From positions 24,799,650 through 24,863,649 of the forward strand of contig NC_079887.1 of the NCBI RefSeq assembly GCF_029227915.1: a stretch of DNA of 64,000 bases, in the 5' to 3' direction. The notes under the pieces were generated by a model that was not told the DNA's origin, searched no databases, and saw only the letters and a program-made list of their open reading frames with translations. The DNA comes from Hydractinia symbiolongicarpus (lineage: Eukaryota > Cnidaria > Hydrozoa > Anthoathecata > Hydractiniidae). Of the stretch, positions 25,695 through 39,135 are shown piece after piece (position 1 is the stretch's first letter; every line of letters begins with the position of its first letter). The position numbers were made by a program, and so were the translations under genes.

Positions 25695-27767
25695 TGTGGA
25701 ACCAATGCTAGCCGTTAGCGCGCGCTGAAGAAATGGACACAGTTTCAAAAACTAAATTTCATTGACTTTCTAATGCCATCAATCCTTGTGATTTACGACA
25801 GTTGCGTAGCGTATTCGTACCAACATGTATTTAGCGATATTTTTCTGACATTACGAGGTTTCATCGCTTTTAACAGTGAAACGATTGACCGTGGGACTTA
25901 ATTGAACTGACTTTGGACTTTGACCTTATAAATGTGATAAATGAGACAATTGGACTCCAAGAAATAACATTCGTCTTAGTTTGACATGATTGCGGGAACT
26001 CAGCGATTACACTGGCCGCTGTGGTAGCGCTTTATTTAAAAATTTAAATAAATAAGCCATTTTTACTGTGGAACCAATGCTAGCCGTTAGCACGCACTGA
26101 AGAGATAGAGACAGTTTCAAAAACTACATTTTATTGACTTTCTAACAGTATAATTCCGTGTGAGCTACAACGGTTGCGCCACATATTCGTACCAACATGT
26201 ATTTAGCGATATTTTCCTGACATTACTAGATTGCGTCGCATTTAACAGTGAAACGATTAGCTGTGGGACTTAATTAAACTGATTTTCGACTTCGACCTTA
26301 TAAATGTGATAAATATCACAATTGAATTCCAAGAAATAACATTCGTCTTAATTTGACATGATTGCGGGAACTCAGCGATTACACTGGCCGCTGTGGTAGC
26401 GCTTTATTTAAAAATTTAAATAAATAAGCCATTTTTACTGTGGAACCAATGCTAGCCGTTAGCACGCGCTGAAGAAATTGAGACAGTTTCAAAAACTACA
26501 TTTCATTGACTTTCTAATGGCATCAATCCTTGTGAGTTACAACGGTTGCGTTACATATTTGTACCAACATGTATTCAGCGATATTTTTCTGACATTACGA
26601 GGTTTCATCGCTTTTAACAGTGAAACGATTGACTGTGGGACTTAATTTAACTGATTTTTGACTTTAACCTTATAAATGTGATAAATATCACAATTGAATT
26701 CCAAGAAATAACATTCGTCTTAATTTGACATGATTGCGGGAACTCAGCGATAACGTGGGCGCTGTGGTAGCGCGTTATTGAAAACTTTATATGAAAAAGT
26801 CATCTTTACTGTGGAACCAATCCTAGCCATTATCGCGCCCTGAAAAAATAGAGGCAGTTTCAAAATCTACATTTCATTAACTTTCTAACGGTTTTAGTTC
26901 GTGTGAGTTACAACGGTTGCACCACATATTCGTACCAACATGTATTTAGCCATATGTTTCTGATATTACTGTGTTGCATCGCTTTTGACAGCGAAACGAT
27001 TGTTTGTGGGACTTAATTTAACTGATTTTTGACTTTGACCTAATAAATGTGATAAATATCACAATTGAATTCCCAGAAAAAACATTTTTCTTAATTTGAC
27101 ATGATTGCAGGAACTCAACGATTTGGAGTCCAATTGTCTCATTTATCACATTTATAAGGTCAAAGTCCAAAGTCAGTTCAATTAAGTCCCACAATCAATC
27201 GTTTCACTATTAAAAGCGACGAAACCTCGTAATGTCATAAAAATATCTTTGAATACATGTTGGTACAAATATGTGACGCAACCGTTGTAACTCACAAGGA
27301 TCGATGCCATTAGAAAGTCAATGAAATGTCAGCGATTACACTGGGCGCTGTGGAAGCTCTTTATTTAAAAATTTAAATAAATAAGCCATTTTTACTGTGG
27401 AACCAATGCTAGCCGTTCGCGCGCGCTAAAGAAATTAAGACAGTTTCAAAAACTACATTTCATTGACTTTCTAATGGCATCAATCCTTGTGAGTTACAAC
27501 GGTTGCGTCACATATTTGTACCAACATGTATTCAGCGATATTTTTCTGACATTACGAGGTTTCATCGCTTTTAACAGTGAAACGATTGACTGTGGGACTT
27601 AATTGAACTGACTTTGGACTTTGACCTTATAAATGTGATAAATGAGACAATTGGACTCCAAGAAATAACATTCTTCTTAATTTGACATGATTGCGGGAAC
27701 TCAGCGATTACAGTGACCGCTGTGGTAGCGCTTTATTTAAAAATTTAAATAAATAAGCCATTTTTAC
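25695..27767. repeat. 2,073-bp block K-S-J-I-inversion-J, copy 1
   Basis: Units K (25695), S (26067), J (26439), I (26810), an inverted fragment (27123-27328) and J (27396). The order K, S, J, I, inversion repeats at 27768 with a constant offset of 2,073 bp. The copies carry private substitutions, so the duplication is not the newest event in the window. Confidence 0.85.
27123..27328 (-). repeat. Inverted satellite fragment, 206 bp, copy 1
   Basis: Here the array reads backwards. It starts TTGGAGTCCAATTGTCTC, passes CCACAATCAATCG, ACATGTTGGTAC and AACCGTTGTAACTCAC, and ends GTCAATGAAATG. Its reverse complement is monomer positions about +60 to +265 of a J-like family 2 unit. The flanks are direct: AACTCAACGATT on the left and TCAGCGATTACACTGGG on the right, so a CA(A/G)CGATT motif sits on both sides. 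The preceding direct unit has the matching arm at about 26,870-27,075, so a long imperfect hairpin is possible. Confidence 0.95.
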
Positions 27768-29467
27768 TGTGGAACCAATGCTAGCCGTTAGCACGCGCTG
27801 AAGAAATTGAGACAGTTTCAAAAACTACATTTCATTGACTTTCTAATGGCATCAATCCTTGTGATTTACGACAGTTGCGTAACGTATTCGTACCAACATG
27901 TATTTAATGATATTTTTCTGACATTACGAGGTTTCATCGCTTTTAACAGTGAAACGATTGACTGTGGGACTTAATTGAACTGACTTTGGACTTTGACCTT
28001 ATAAATGTGATAAATGAGACAATTGGACTCCAAGAAATAACATTCGTCTTAGTTTGACATGATTGCGGGAACTCAGCGATTACACTGGCCGCTGTGGTAG
28101 CACTTTATTTAAAAATTTAAATAAATAAGCCATTTTTACTGTGGAACCAATGCTAGCCGTTAGCACGCACTGAAGAGATAGAGACAGTTTCAAAAACTAC
28201 ATTTTATTGACTTTCTAACAGTATAATTCCGTGTGAGCTACAACGGTTGCGCCACATATTCGTACCAACATGTATTTAGCGATATTTTCCTGACATTACT
28301 AGATTGCGTCGCATTTAACAGTGAAACGATTAGCTGTGGGACTTAATTAAACTGATTTTCGACTTCGACCTTATAAATGTGATAAATATCACAATTGAAT
28401 TCCAAGAAATAACATTCGTCTTAATTTGACATGATTGCGGGAACTCAGCGATTACACTGGCCGCTGTGGTAGCGCTTTATTTAAAAATTTAAATAAATAA
28501 GCCATTTTTACTGTGGAACCAATGCTAGCCGTTAGCACGCGCTGAAGAAATTGAGACAGTTTCAAAAACTACATTTCATTGACTTTCTAATGGCATCAAT
28601 CCTTGTGAGTTACAATGGTTGCGTTACATATTTGTACCAACATGTATTCAGCGATATTTTTCTGACATTACGAGGTTTCATCGCTTTTAACAGTGAAACG
28701 ATTGACTGTGGGACTTAATTGAACTGACTTTGGACTTTGACCTTATAAATGTGATAAATGAGACAATTGGACTCCAAGAAATAACATTCTTCTTAATTTG
28801 GCATGATTGCTGGAACTCAGCGATAGCGTGGGCGCTGTGGTAGCGCGTTATTGAAAACTTTATATGAAAAAGTCATCTTTACTGTGGAACCAATCCTAGT
28901 CATTATCGCGCCCTGAAAAAATAGAGACAGTTTCAAAATCTACATTTTATTAACTTTCTAACGGTTTTAGTTCGTGTGAGTTACAACGGTTGCACCACAT
29001 ATTCGTACCAACATGTATTTAGCCATATGTTTCTGATATTACTGTGTTGCATCGCTTTTGACAGCGAAACGATTGTTTGTGGGACTTAATTTAACTGATT
29101 TTTGACTTTGACCTTATAAATGTGATAAATATCACAATTGAATTCCCAGAAAAAACATTCTTCTTAATTTGACATGATTGCAGGAACTCAACGATTTGGA
29201 GTCCAATTGTCTCATTTATCACATTTATAAGATCAAAGTCCAAAGTCAGTTCATTTAAGTCCCACAATCAATCGTTTCACTGTTAAAAGCGATGAAACCT
29301 CGTAATGTCATAAAAATATCGCTGAATACATGTTGGTACAAATATGTGACGCAACCGTTGTAACTCACAAGGATCGATGCCATTCGAAAGTCAATGAAAT
29401 GTCAGCGATAACTTGGGCGCTGTGGTAGCGCGTTATTGAAAACTTTATATGAAAAAGTCATCTTTAC
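27768..29467. repeat. 2,073-bp block, copy 2 (partial)
   Basis: Units K (27768), S (28140), J (28512), I (28883) and the second inverted fragment (29196-29401). After the fragment this copy reads GATAACTTGGGCGCTG and leads into an I unit at 29468, where copy 1 reads GATTACACTGGGCGCTG and leads into J at 27396. Confidence 0.85.
29196..29401 (-). repeat. Inverted satellite fragment, 206 bp, copy 2
   Basis: Same length and same two junctions as the copy at 27,123, at an offset of 2,073 bp, so both derive from one inversion. It differs by several substitutions, for example ATCGCTGAATAC where copy 1 has ATCTTTGAATAC, and CATTCGAAAGTC where copy 1 has CATTAGAAAGTC. It is followed by GATAACTTGGGCGC, the same variant as after the direct relative near 61,500. 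Confidence 0.95.
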
Positions 29468-32400
29468 TGTGGAACCAATCCTAGCCATTATCGCGCCCTG
29501 AAGAAATAGAGACAGTTTCAAAATCTACATTTCATTAACATTCTAACGGTACTAGTTCGTGTGAGTTACAACGGTTGCACCACATATTCGTACCAACATG
29601 TATTTAGCCATATGTTTCTGATATTACTGGGTTGCATCGCTCTTGACAGCGAAACGATTGTTTGTGGGACTTAATTTAACTGATTTTTGACTTTCACCTT
29701 ATAAATGTGATAAATATCACAATTGAATTCCCAGAAAAAACATTCTTCTTAATTTGACATGATTGCAGGAACTCAACGATTACACTGGGCGCTGTGGTAG
29801 CGCTTTATTTAAAAAAATTTAGATAAATAAGCAATTTTTAGTGTGGAACCAATGCTAGCCGTTAGCGCGCCCTGAAGAAATGGAGTCAGTTCTAAAAAAT
29901 ACATTTCATTGACTTTCTAGTGGCATCAATCCTTGTGAGTTACAACGGTTGCGTCACATATTTGTACCAACATGTATTCAGCGATATTTTTCTGACATTA
30001 CAAGGTTTCATCGCTTTTAACAGTGAAACGACTGACTGTGGGACTTAATTGAACTGACTTTGGACTTTGACCTTATAAATGTAATAAATGAGACAATTGG
30101 ACTCCAAGAAATAACATTCTTCTTAATTTGATATGATTGCTGGAACTCAGCGATAACGTGGGCGCTGTGGTAGCGCTTTATTGAAAACTTTATATAAATA
30201 AGTGATTTTTACTGTGGAACCAATCCTAGCCGTTAGCGCGCACTGAAGAGATAGAGAGAGTTTTAAAAACTACATTTCATTGACTTTCTAATGGCATCAA
30301 TCCTTGTGAGTTACAACGGTTGCGTCACATATTTGTACCAACATGTATTCAGCGATATGTTTCTGACATTACGAAGTTTCATCGCTTTTAACAGTGAAAC
30401 GATTGACTGTGGGGCTTAATTGAACTGACTTTGGACTTTGACCTTATAAATGTGATAATTGAGACAATTGGACTCCAAGAATAACATTCTTTTTAATTTG
30501 ACCTGATTGCTGGAACTCAGCGATTACACTGGGCGCTGTGGTAGCGCTTTATTGAAAACTTTATATAAATAAGTGATTTTTACTGTGGAAGCATTCTTGG
30601 CCGTTAGCGCGCGCTGAAGAAATGGAGACAGTTTCAAAAACTACATTTCATTGACTTTCTAACAGTATAATTCCGTGTGAGCTACAACGGTTGCGCCACA
30701 TATTCGTACCAACATGTATTTAGCGATATTCTCCTGACATTACTAGATTGCGTCGCATTTAACAGTGAAACGATTAGCTGTGGGACTTAATTAAACTGAT
30801 TTTCGACTTCGACCTTATAAATGTGATAAATGAGACAATTGGACTCCAAGAAATAACGTTCTTCTTAATTTGACATGATTGCTGGAACTCAGCGATAACG
30901 TGGCCGCTGTGGTAGCGCGTTATTGAAAACTTTATATGAAAAAGTCATCTTTACTGTGGAACTAATCCTAGCCATTATCGCGCCCTGAAGAAATAGAGAC
31001 AGTTTCAAAATCTACATTTCATTAACTTTCTAACGGTATTAGTTCGTGTGAGTTGCAACGGTTGCACCACATATTCGTACCAACATGTATTTAGCCATAT
31101 GTTTCTGATATTACTGCGTTGCATCGCTTTTGACAGCGAAACGATTGTTTGTGGGACTTAATTTAACTTATTTTTGACTTTGACCTTATAAATGTGATAA
31201 ATATCACAATTGAATTCCCAGAAAAAACATTCTTCTTAATTTGACAGGATTGCAGGAACTCAACGATTACACTGGGCGCTGTGGTATCGCTTTATTTAAG
31301 AAAATTTAGATAAATAAGCAATTTTTAATGTGGAACCAATGCCAGCGGTTAGCGCGCGCTGAAGAAATTGAGACAGTTTCAAAAACTACATTTCATTGAC
31401 TTTCTAATGGCATCAATCCTTGTGATTTACGACAGTTGCGTAACGTATTCGTACCAACATGTATTTAGCGATATTTTTCTGACATTACGAGGTTTCATCG
31501 CTTTTAACAGTGAAACGATTGACTGTGGGAATTAATTGAACTGACTTTGGACTTTGACCTTATAAATGTGATAAATGAGACAATTGGACTCCAAGAAATA
31601 ACATTCTTTTTAATTTGACATGATTGCTGGAACTCAGCGATTACACTGGGTGCTGTGGTAGCGCTTTATTGAAAACTTTATATAAATAAGTGATTTTTAC
31701 TGTAGAACCAATCCTAGCCGTTAGCGCGCACTGAAGAGATAGAGACAGTTTCAAAAACTACTTTTCATTGACTTTCAAACAGTATAATTCCGTGTGAGCT
31801 ACAACGGTTGCGCCACATATTCGTACCAACATGTATTTAACGATTTTTTCCTGACATTACTAGATTGCGTCGCATTAAACAGTGAAACGATTAGCTGTGG
31901 GACTTAATTAAACTGATTTTCGACTTCGACCTTATAAATGTGATAAATATCACAATTAAATTCCAAGAAATAACATTCGTCTTAATTTGACATGATTGCG
32001 GGAACTCAGCGATTACACTGGGCGCTGCGGTAGCTCTTTATTTAAAAATTTAAATAAATAAGCCATTTTTACTGTGGAACCAATGCTAGCCGTTAGCGCG
32101 CGCTGAAGAAATGGAGACAGTTTCAAAAACTGCATTTCATTGACTTTCTAATGGCATCAATCCTTGTGATTTATGACAGTTGCGTAACGTATTCGTACCA
32201 ACATGTATTTAGCGATATTTTTCTGACATTACGAGGTTTCATCGCTTTTAACAGTGAAACGATTGACTGTGGGAATTAATTGAACTGACTTTGGACTTTG
32301 ACCTTACAAATGTGATAAATGAGACAATTGGACTCCAAGAAATAACATTCTTTTTAATTTGACATGATTGCTGGAACTCAGCGATTACACTGGGTGCTGT

Positions 32401-32815
32401 TGTAGCGCTTTATTGAAAACTTTATATAAATAAGTGATTTTTACTGTAGAACCAATCCTAGCCGTTAGCGCGCACAGAAGAGATAGAGACAGTTTCAAAA
32501 ACTTTATTTTATTGACTTTCTAACAGTATAATTCCGTGTGAGCTACAACGGTTGCGCCAAATATTCGTACCAACATGTATTTAGCGATATTTTCCTGACA
32601 TTACTAGATTGCGTCGCATTTAACAATGAAACGATTGACTGTGGGACTTAATTGAACTGACTTTGGACTTTGACCTTATAAATGTGATAAATGAGACAAT
32701 TGGACTCCAAGAAATAACATTCTTCTTAATTTCATATGATTGCTGGAACTCAGCGATAACGTGGGCGCTGTGGTAGCGCTTTATTGAAAACTTTACATAA
32801 ATAAGTGATTTTTAC

Positions 32816-33553
32816 TGTGGAACCAATCCTAGCCGTTAGCGCGCTGAAGAAATGGAGACAGTTTCAAAAACTATATTTCATTGACTTTCTAATGGCATCA
32901 ATCCTTGTGAGCTACAACGGTTGCGCCACATATTCGTACCAACATGTATTTAACGATATTTTCCTGACATTACTAGATTGCGTCGCATTTAACAGTGAAA
33001 CGATTGACTGTGGGACTTAATTGAACTGACTTTGGACTTTGACCTTATAAATGTGATAAATGAGACAATTGGACTCCAAGAAATAACATTCTTCTTAATT
33101 TCATATGATTGCTGGAACTCAGCGATAACGTGGGCGCTGTGGTAGCGCTTTATTGAAAACTTTATATAAATAAGTGATTTTTACTGTGGAACCAATCCTA
33201 GCCGTTAGCGCGCTGAAGAAATGGAGACAGTTTCAAAAACTACATTTCATTGACTTTCTAGTGGCATCAAGCCTTGTGAGTTACAACGGTTGCGTCACAT
33301 ATTTGTACCAACATGTATTCAGCGATATTTTTCTGACATTACGAGGTTTCATCGCTTTTAACAGTGAAACGATTGACTGTGGGACTTCATTGAACTGACT
33401 TTGGACTTTGACCTTATAAATGTAATAAATGAGACAATTGGACTCCAAGAAATAACATTCTTCTTAATTTGATATGATTGCTGGAACTCAGCGATAACGT
33501 TAGCGCTGTGGTAGCGCTTTATTGAAAACTTTATATAAATAAGTGATTTTTAC
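32816..33553. repeat. Pair of 369-bp family 2 units sharing a 2-bp deletion
   Basis: Units at 32816 and 33185 read GTTAGCGCGCTGAAG, two bases shorter than the usual GTTAGCGCGCGCTGAAG. The unit at 36528 shares the loss. In these three units the shift joins two reading frames and opens 71-74 codons, which explains the apparent ORFs there. No sign of coding selection is visible. Confidence 0.8.
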
Positions 33554-35785
33554 TGTGGAACCATTCCTAGCAGTTAGCGCGTGCTGAAGAAATGGGGACA
33601 GTTTCAAAAACTTTATTTCATTGACTTTCTAACAGGATAATTCCGTGTGAGCTACAACGGTTGCGCCAAATATTAGTACCAACATGTATTTAGCGATATT
33701 TTCCTGACATTACTAGATTGCGTCGCATTTAACAGTGAAACGATTGACTGTGGGACTTAATTGAACTGACTTTGGAATTTGACCTTATAAATGTGGTAAA
33801 TATCACAATTGAATTCCAAGAAATAACATTCGTCTTAATTTGACATGATTGCGGGAACTCAGCGATTACATTGGCGCTGCGGTAGCTCTTTATTTGAAAA
33901 TTTAAATAAATAAGCCAATTTTACTGTGGAACCAATGCTAGCCGTTAGCGCACGCTGAAGAAATTGAGACTGTTTCAAAAACTACATTTCATTGACTTTC
34001 TAATGGCATCAATCCTTGTGAGTTACAACGGTTGCGTCACATATTTGTACCAACATGTATTCAGCGATATGTTTCTGACATTACCAGGTTTCATCGCTTT
34101 TAACAGTGAAACGATTGACTGTGGGACTTAATTGAACTGACTTTGGACTTTGACTTTATAAATGTGATAAATGAGACAATTGGACTCCATGAATAACATT
34201 CTGTTTAATTTGACCTGATTGCTGGAACTCAGCGATTACACTGGGCGCTGTGGTAGCGCTTTATTGAAAACTTTATATAAATAAGTGATTTTTACTGTGG
34301 AACCATTCCTAGCAGTTAGCGCGCGCTGAAGAAATTGAGACAGTTTCAAAAACTACATTTCATTGACTTTCTAATGGCATCAATCCTTGTAAGTTACAAC
34401 GGTTGCGTCACATATTTGTACCAACATGTATTCAGCGATATTTTTCTGACATTACGAGGTTTCATCGCTTTTAACAGTGAAACGATTGACTGTAGGACTT
34501 AATTAAACTGACTTTTGACTTTGACCTTATAAATGTGATAAATGAGACAATTGGACTCCAAGAAATAACATTCTTCTTAATTTGATATGATTGCTGGAAC
34601 TCAGCGATAACGTGGGCGCTGTGGTAGCGCTTTATTGAAAACTTTATATAAATAAGTGATTTTTAGTGTGGAACCAATCCTAGCCGTTAGCGCGCACTGA
34701 AGAGATAGAGAAAGTTTCAAAAACTACATTTCTTTTGACTTTCTAACAGTATAATTCCGTGTGAGCTACAACGGTTGCGCCACATATTTTGTACCAACAT
34801 GTATTTAGCGATATTTTCCTGACATTACTAGATTGCGTCACTTTTAACAGTGAAACGATTAACTGTCGGACTTATTTAAACTGATTTTGGACTTCGAACT
34901 TTTAAATGTGATAAATATCACAATTGAATTCCCAGATAAAACATTCGTCTTAATTTGACATGATTGCAGGAACTCAGCGATTACACTGCGCCCTGTGGTA
35001 GCGCTTTATTTACAAATTTAAATAAATAAGTCATTTTTACTGTGAAACCAATCCTAGCCGTTAGCGCGCGCTGAATAAATAGAGACAGTTTCAAAAACTA
35101 CATTTCATTGACTTTCTAATGGCAACAGTCCTTGTGAGTTACAACAGTTGCGTCACATGTTCGTACCAACATGTATTCAGCGATATGTTTCTGACATTAC
35201 GAGGTTTCATCGCTTTTAACAGTGAAACGATTGACTGTGGGACTTAATTGGACTGGTTTTGGACTTTGACCTTATAAATGTGATAAATGAGACAATTGGA
35301 CTCCAAGAAATAACATTCTTCTTAATTTGATATGATTGCTGGAACTCAGCAATAACGTGGGCGCTGAGGTAGCGCTTTATTGAAAACTTTATATAAATGA
35401 GTGATTTTTACTGTGGAAGCAATCCTAGCCGTTAGCGCGCACTGAAGAGATAGAGAAAGTTTCAAAAACTACATTTCTTTTGACTTTCTAACAGTATAAT
35501 TCCGTGTGAGCTACAACGGTTGCGCCACATATTCGTACCAAAATGTATTTAGCGATATTTTCCTGACATTACTAGATTGCGTCGAATTTAACAGTGAAAC
35601 GATTAACTGTGGGCCTTAATTGAACTTATTTTGGACTTCGACCTTGTAAATGTGATAAAAGAGGCAATTGGACTCCAAGAAATAACATTCTCCTTAATTT
35701 GGCGTGATTGCCGGAACTCAGAGATTACACTGGGCGCTGCGGTAGCGCTTCATTTAAAAATTTAGATAAATAAGTCATTCTTTAC

Positions 35786-38700
35786 TGTGGGACCAATCCT
35801 ATCCATTATCGCGCGCTGAAAGAATAGCGATAGTTTCAAAAACTACATTTCATTGACTTTCTAACGGTCTCAGTCCGTTTGAGTTACAACGGTTGGGTCA
35901 CATATTCGTACCAACATGTTTTTAGCGATATTTTTCTGACGTAACGAGGTTCATCACTTTTAACAGTGAAACGATTGACTGTGGGATTTAATTGAACTGA
36001 CTTTGGACTTTGACCTTATAAATGTGATGAAGGAGACAATTGGACTCCAAGAAATAACATTCTTCTTGATTTGATATGATTGCTGAAACTCAGTGATAAT
36101 GTGGGCGCTGTGGTAGCGCGTTATTGAAAACTTTATATGAAGAAGTCATCTTTACTGTGGAACCAATCCTAGCCGTTATCGCGCCCTGAAGAAATAGAGA
36201 CAGTTTGAAAATCTACATTTCATTGACTTTCTAACGGTATTAGTTCGTGTGACTTACAACGGTTGCGCCACATATTGGTACCAACATGTATTTAGCGATA
36301 TTTTCCTGACATTACTAGATTGTGTCGCTTTTAACAGTGAAACAATTAACTGTGGGACTTAATTGAACTGATTTTGGACTTCGACCTTATAAATGTGATA
36401 AATATCACAATTGAATTCCCAGATAAAACATTCGTCTTAATTTGACATGATTGCAGGAACTCAGCGATTACACTGGGCCCTGTGGTAGCGCTTTATTGAA
36501 AACTTTATATAAATAAGTGATATTTACTGTGGAACCAATCCTAGCCGTTAGCGCGCTGAAGAAATGGAGACAGTTTCAAAAACTACATTTCATTGACTTT
36601 CTAATGGCATCAATCCTTGTGAGTTACAACGGTTGCGTCACATATTTGTACCAACATGTATTCAGCGATATTTTTCTGACATTACGAGGTTTCATCGCTT
36701 TTAACAGTGAAACGATTGACTGTGGGACTTAATTGAACTGACTTTGGACTTTGACCTTATAAATGTGATAAATGAAACAATTGGTCTCCAAGAAATAACT
36801 TTCTTCTTAATTTGATATGATTGCTGGAACTCAGCGATAACGTGGGCGCTGTGGTAGCGCTTTATTGAAAACGTTATATAAATAAGTGATTTTTACTGTG
36901 GAACCAATCCTAGCCGTTAGCGCGCACTGAAGAAATAGCGATAGTTTCAAAAACTAAATTTCATTGACATTCTAACGGTATCAGTCTGTGAGAGTTACAA
37001 CGGTTGTGTCACATATTCGTACCAACATGTATATAGCGATATTTTTCAGACATTACTAGGTTGCATCGCTTTTAACTATAAAACGATTGACTGTGGGACT
37101 TAATTGAACTAACTTTGGACTGTCACCTTATAAATGTGATGAAGGAGACAATTGGACTCCAAGAAATAACATTCTTCTTAATTTGACGGGATTGCCGGAA
37201 CTCAGCGATTACACTGGCCGCTGTGGTAGCGCTTCATTTAAGAATTAAGATAAAAAAAGTCATTTTTTTATTGTGGGACCAATCCTAGCCGCTTTCGCGC
37301 GCTAAAGAAATAGCGACAGTTTGAAGAACTACACTTCATTGACTTTCTAACGGTGTCAGTCCGTTTGAGTTACAACGTTTGGGTCACGTATTTGTACCAA
37401 CATGTATTCAGCGATATTTTTCTGACATTACGAGGTTTCATCGCTTTTAACAGTGACACGATTGACTGTGGGACTTAATTGAACTATCTTTGGACTTTGA
37501 CCTTATAAATGTGATAAATGAGACAATTGGACTCGAAGAAATAACATTCTTCTTAATTTGATATGATTGCTGGAACTCAGCGATAACGTGGGCGCTGTGG
37601 TAGCGCTTTGGTGAAAACTTTATATACATAAGTGATTTTTACTGTGGAACCAATCCTAGCCGTTAGCGCGCACTGAAGAGATAGAGAAAGTTTCAAAAAC
37701 TACATTTCTTTTGACTTTCTAACAGTATAATTCCGTGTGAGCTACAACGGTTGCGCCACATATTCGTACCAACATGTATTTAGCGATATTTTCCTGACAT
37801 TACTAAATTGCGTCGCATTTAACAGTGAAACGATTAACTGTGGGACTTAATTAAACTTATTTTGGACTTCGACCTTATAAATGTGATAAATGAGACAATT
37901 GGACTCCAAGAAATAACATTCTTCTTAATTTGACGGGATTGCCGGAACTCAGCGATTACACTGGCCGCTGTGGTAGCGCTTCATTTAAGAATTAAGATAA
38001 AAAAAAGTCATTTTTTTATTGTGGGACCAATCCTAGCCGCTTTCGCGCGCTAAAGAAATAGCGACAGTTTGAAGAACTACACTTCATTGACTTTCTAACG
38101 GTGTCAGTCCGTTTGAGTTACAACGGTTGGGTCACATATTTGTACCAACAAGTATTTCTTGATATTATTCTGGTATTACTAGGTTGCATCGCTTTTAACA
38201 ATGAAACGATTGACTGTAGGACTTAATTAAACTAACTTTGGACTGTAACCTGATAAATGTGATAAATGAAAAAATTGGACTCCAAGAAATAACATTTGTC
38301 TTAATTTGAAATGATTGCCGGAACTCAGCGATTACACTGGGCGCTGTGGTAGCGCTTCATTTAAAAATTTAGATTAACAAGTCATTTTTTTACTGTGGGA
38401 CCAATCTTAGCCGTTTTCGCGCGCTGAAGAAATAGCGACAGTTTCAAAAACTACATTTCATTGACTTTCTAACGGTGTCAATCCGTTTGAGTTACAACGG
38501 TTGGGTCACATATTCGTACGAACATGTATTTAGCGATATTTTTCTGATATTACTAGGCTGTATGGCTTTGATCAGTGAAACGATTGACTGTGGGACTTAA
38601 TTGAACTGATTATGGACTGTCACCTTATAAATGTAAAAGTGAGACAATTGGACTCCAAGAAATAACATTCTTCATAATATGAAATGATTGCTGAAACTCA

Positions 38701-39135
38701 GCGATTACACTGGGCGCTGTGGTAGCGCTTCAAATAAAAATTAAGATAAAAAAGTCATTTTTTACTGTGGGACCAAACCTAGCCGTTATCGCGTGCTAAA
38801 GAAATAGCGACAGTTTCAAAAACTACATTTCATTGACTTTCTAACGGTGTCAGTCCGTTTGGGTTTCAACGGTTGGGTCACATAATCGTACCAACATGTA
38901 TTTAGCAATATTTATCTGATATTACTAGTTTGCATCGCTTTTAACAGTGAAACGATTGACTGTGGGACTTAATTGAACTGATTGTGGACTGTGACCTTAT
39001 AAATGTGAAAGTGAGACAATTGGACTCCAAGAAAAACATTCTTTTTAATTTGACCTGATTGCTGGAACTCAGCGATTACACTGGGCGCTGTGGTAGCGCT
39101 TTATTGAAAACTTTATATAAATAAGTGATTGTTAC
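35786..39135. repeat. Interleaved family 1 and family 2 units
   Basis: Unit starts: 35786 D'/J mosaic, 36156 I/S, 36528 R-like (2-bp deletion), 36897 S/D mosaic, 37272 F/J mosaic, 37643 S, 38020 F, 38394 B, 38766 C. Family changes happen both at unit boundaries and inside units. The S unit at 35412 followed by D' at 35786 copies the pair at 20548-20922 (offset 14,864), including the rare GAGGCAATTGG. Confidence 0.8.

Larger units (their letters stand above)
24950..35785. repeat. Family 2 satellite block (subtypes R, S, J, K, I), heterogeneous
   Basis: Unit starts: 24950 25321 25695 26067 26439 26810 27396 27768 28140 28512 28883 29468 29842 30213 30584 30955 31329 31701 32073 32445 32816 33185 33554 33925 34296 34667 35041 35412. 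Diagnostics: R has TAGTGGCATCAATCC and CATTACAAGG. S has GAGATAGAGACAG, AACAGTATAATTCC, GCGCCAC and ATTGCGTCGC. J has CAATGCTAGCC, TAATGGCATC and CATTACGAGG. K has GTGATTTACGACAGTTGCG. I has ATTATCGCGCCCTGAA, GCACCAC and AACGATTGTTTGTGGG. Neighbouring units differ more from each other here than in the zone at 45-51 kb, which suggests an older or less homogenised part. Confidence 0.9.

Noticed and set aside
27123-27328. Inverted fragment as a transposon insertion with target-site duplication
   Set aside because: The fragment is plain satellite with no terminal repeats or coding sequence. The flanking CA(A/G)CGATT similarity is part of the normal unit, so a mobile element is not needed.
32805-33020. 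Open frame of 71 codons (+), with similar frames at 33174-33398 and 36517-36732
   Set aside because: They lie inside satellite units and exist only because these three units share a 2-bp loss in GCGCGCTGAAG. The frame is closed in neighbouring units, and there is no initiation context, domain or codon pattern.
37447-37629. Open frame of 60 codons (-)
   Set aside because: Chance antisense frame in a mosaic unit, with no supporting feature.
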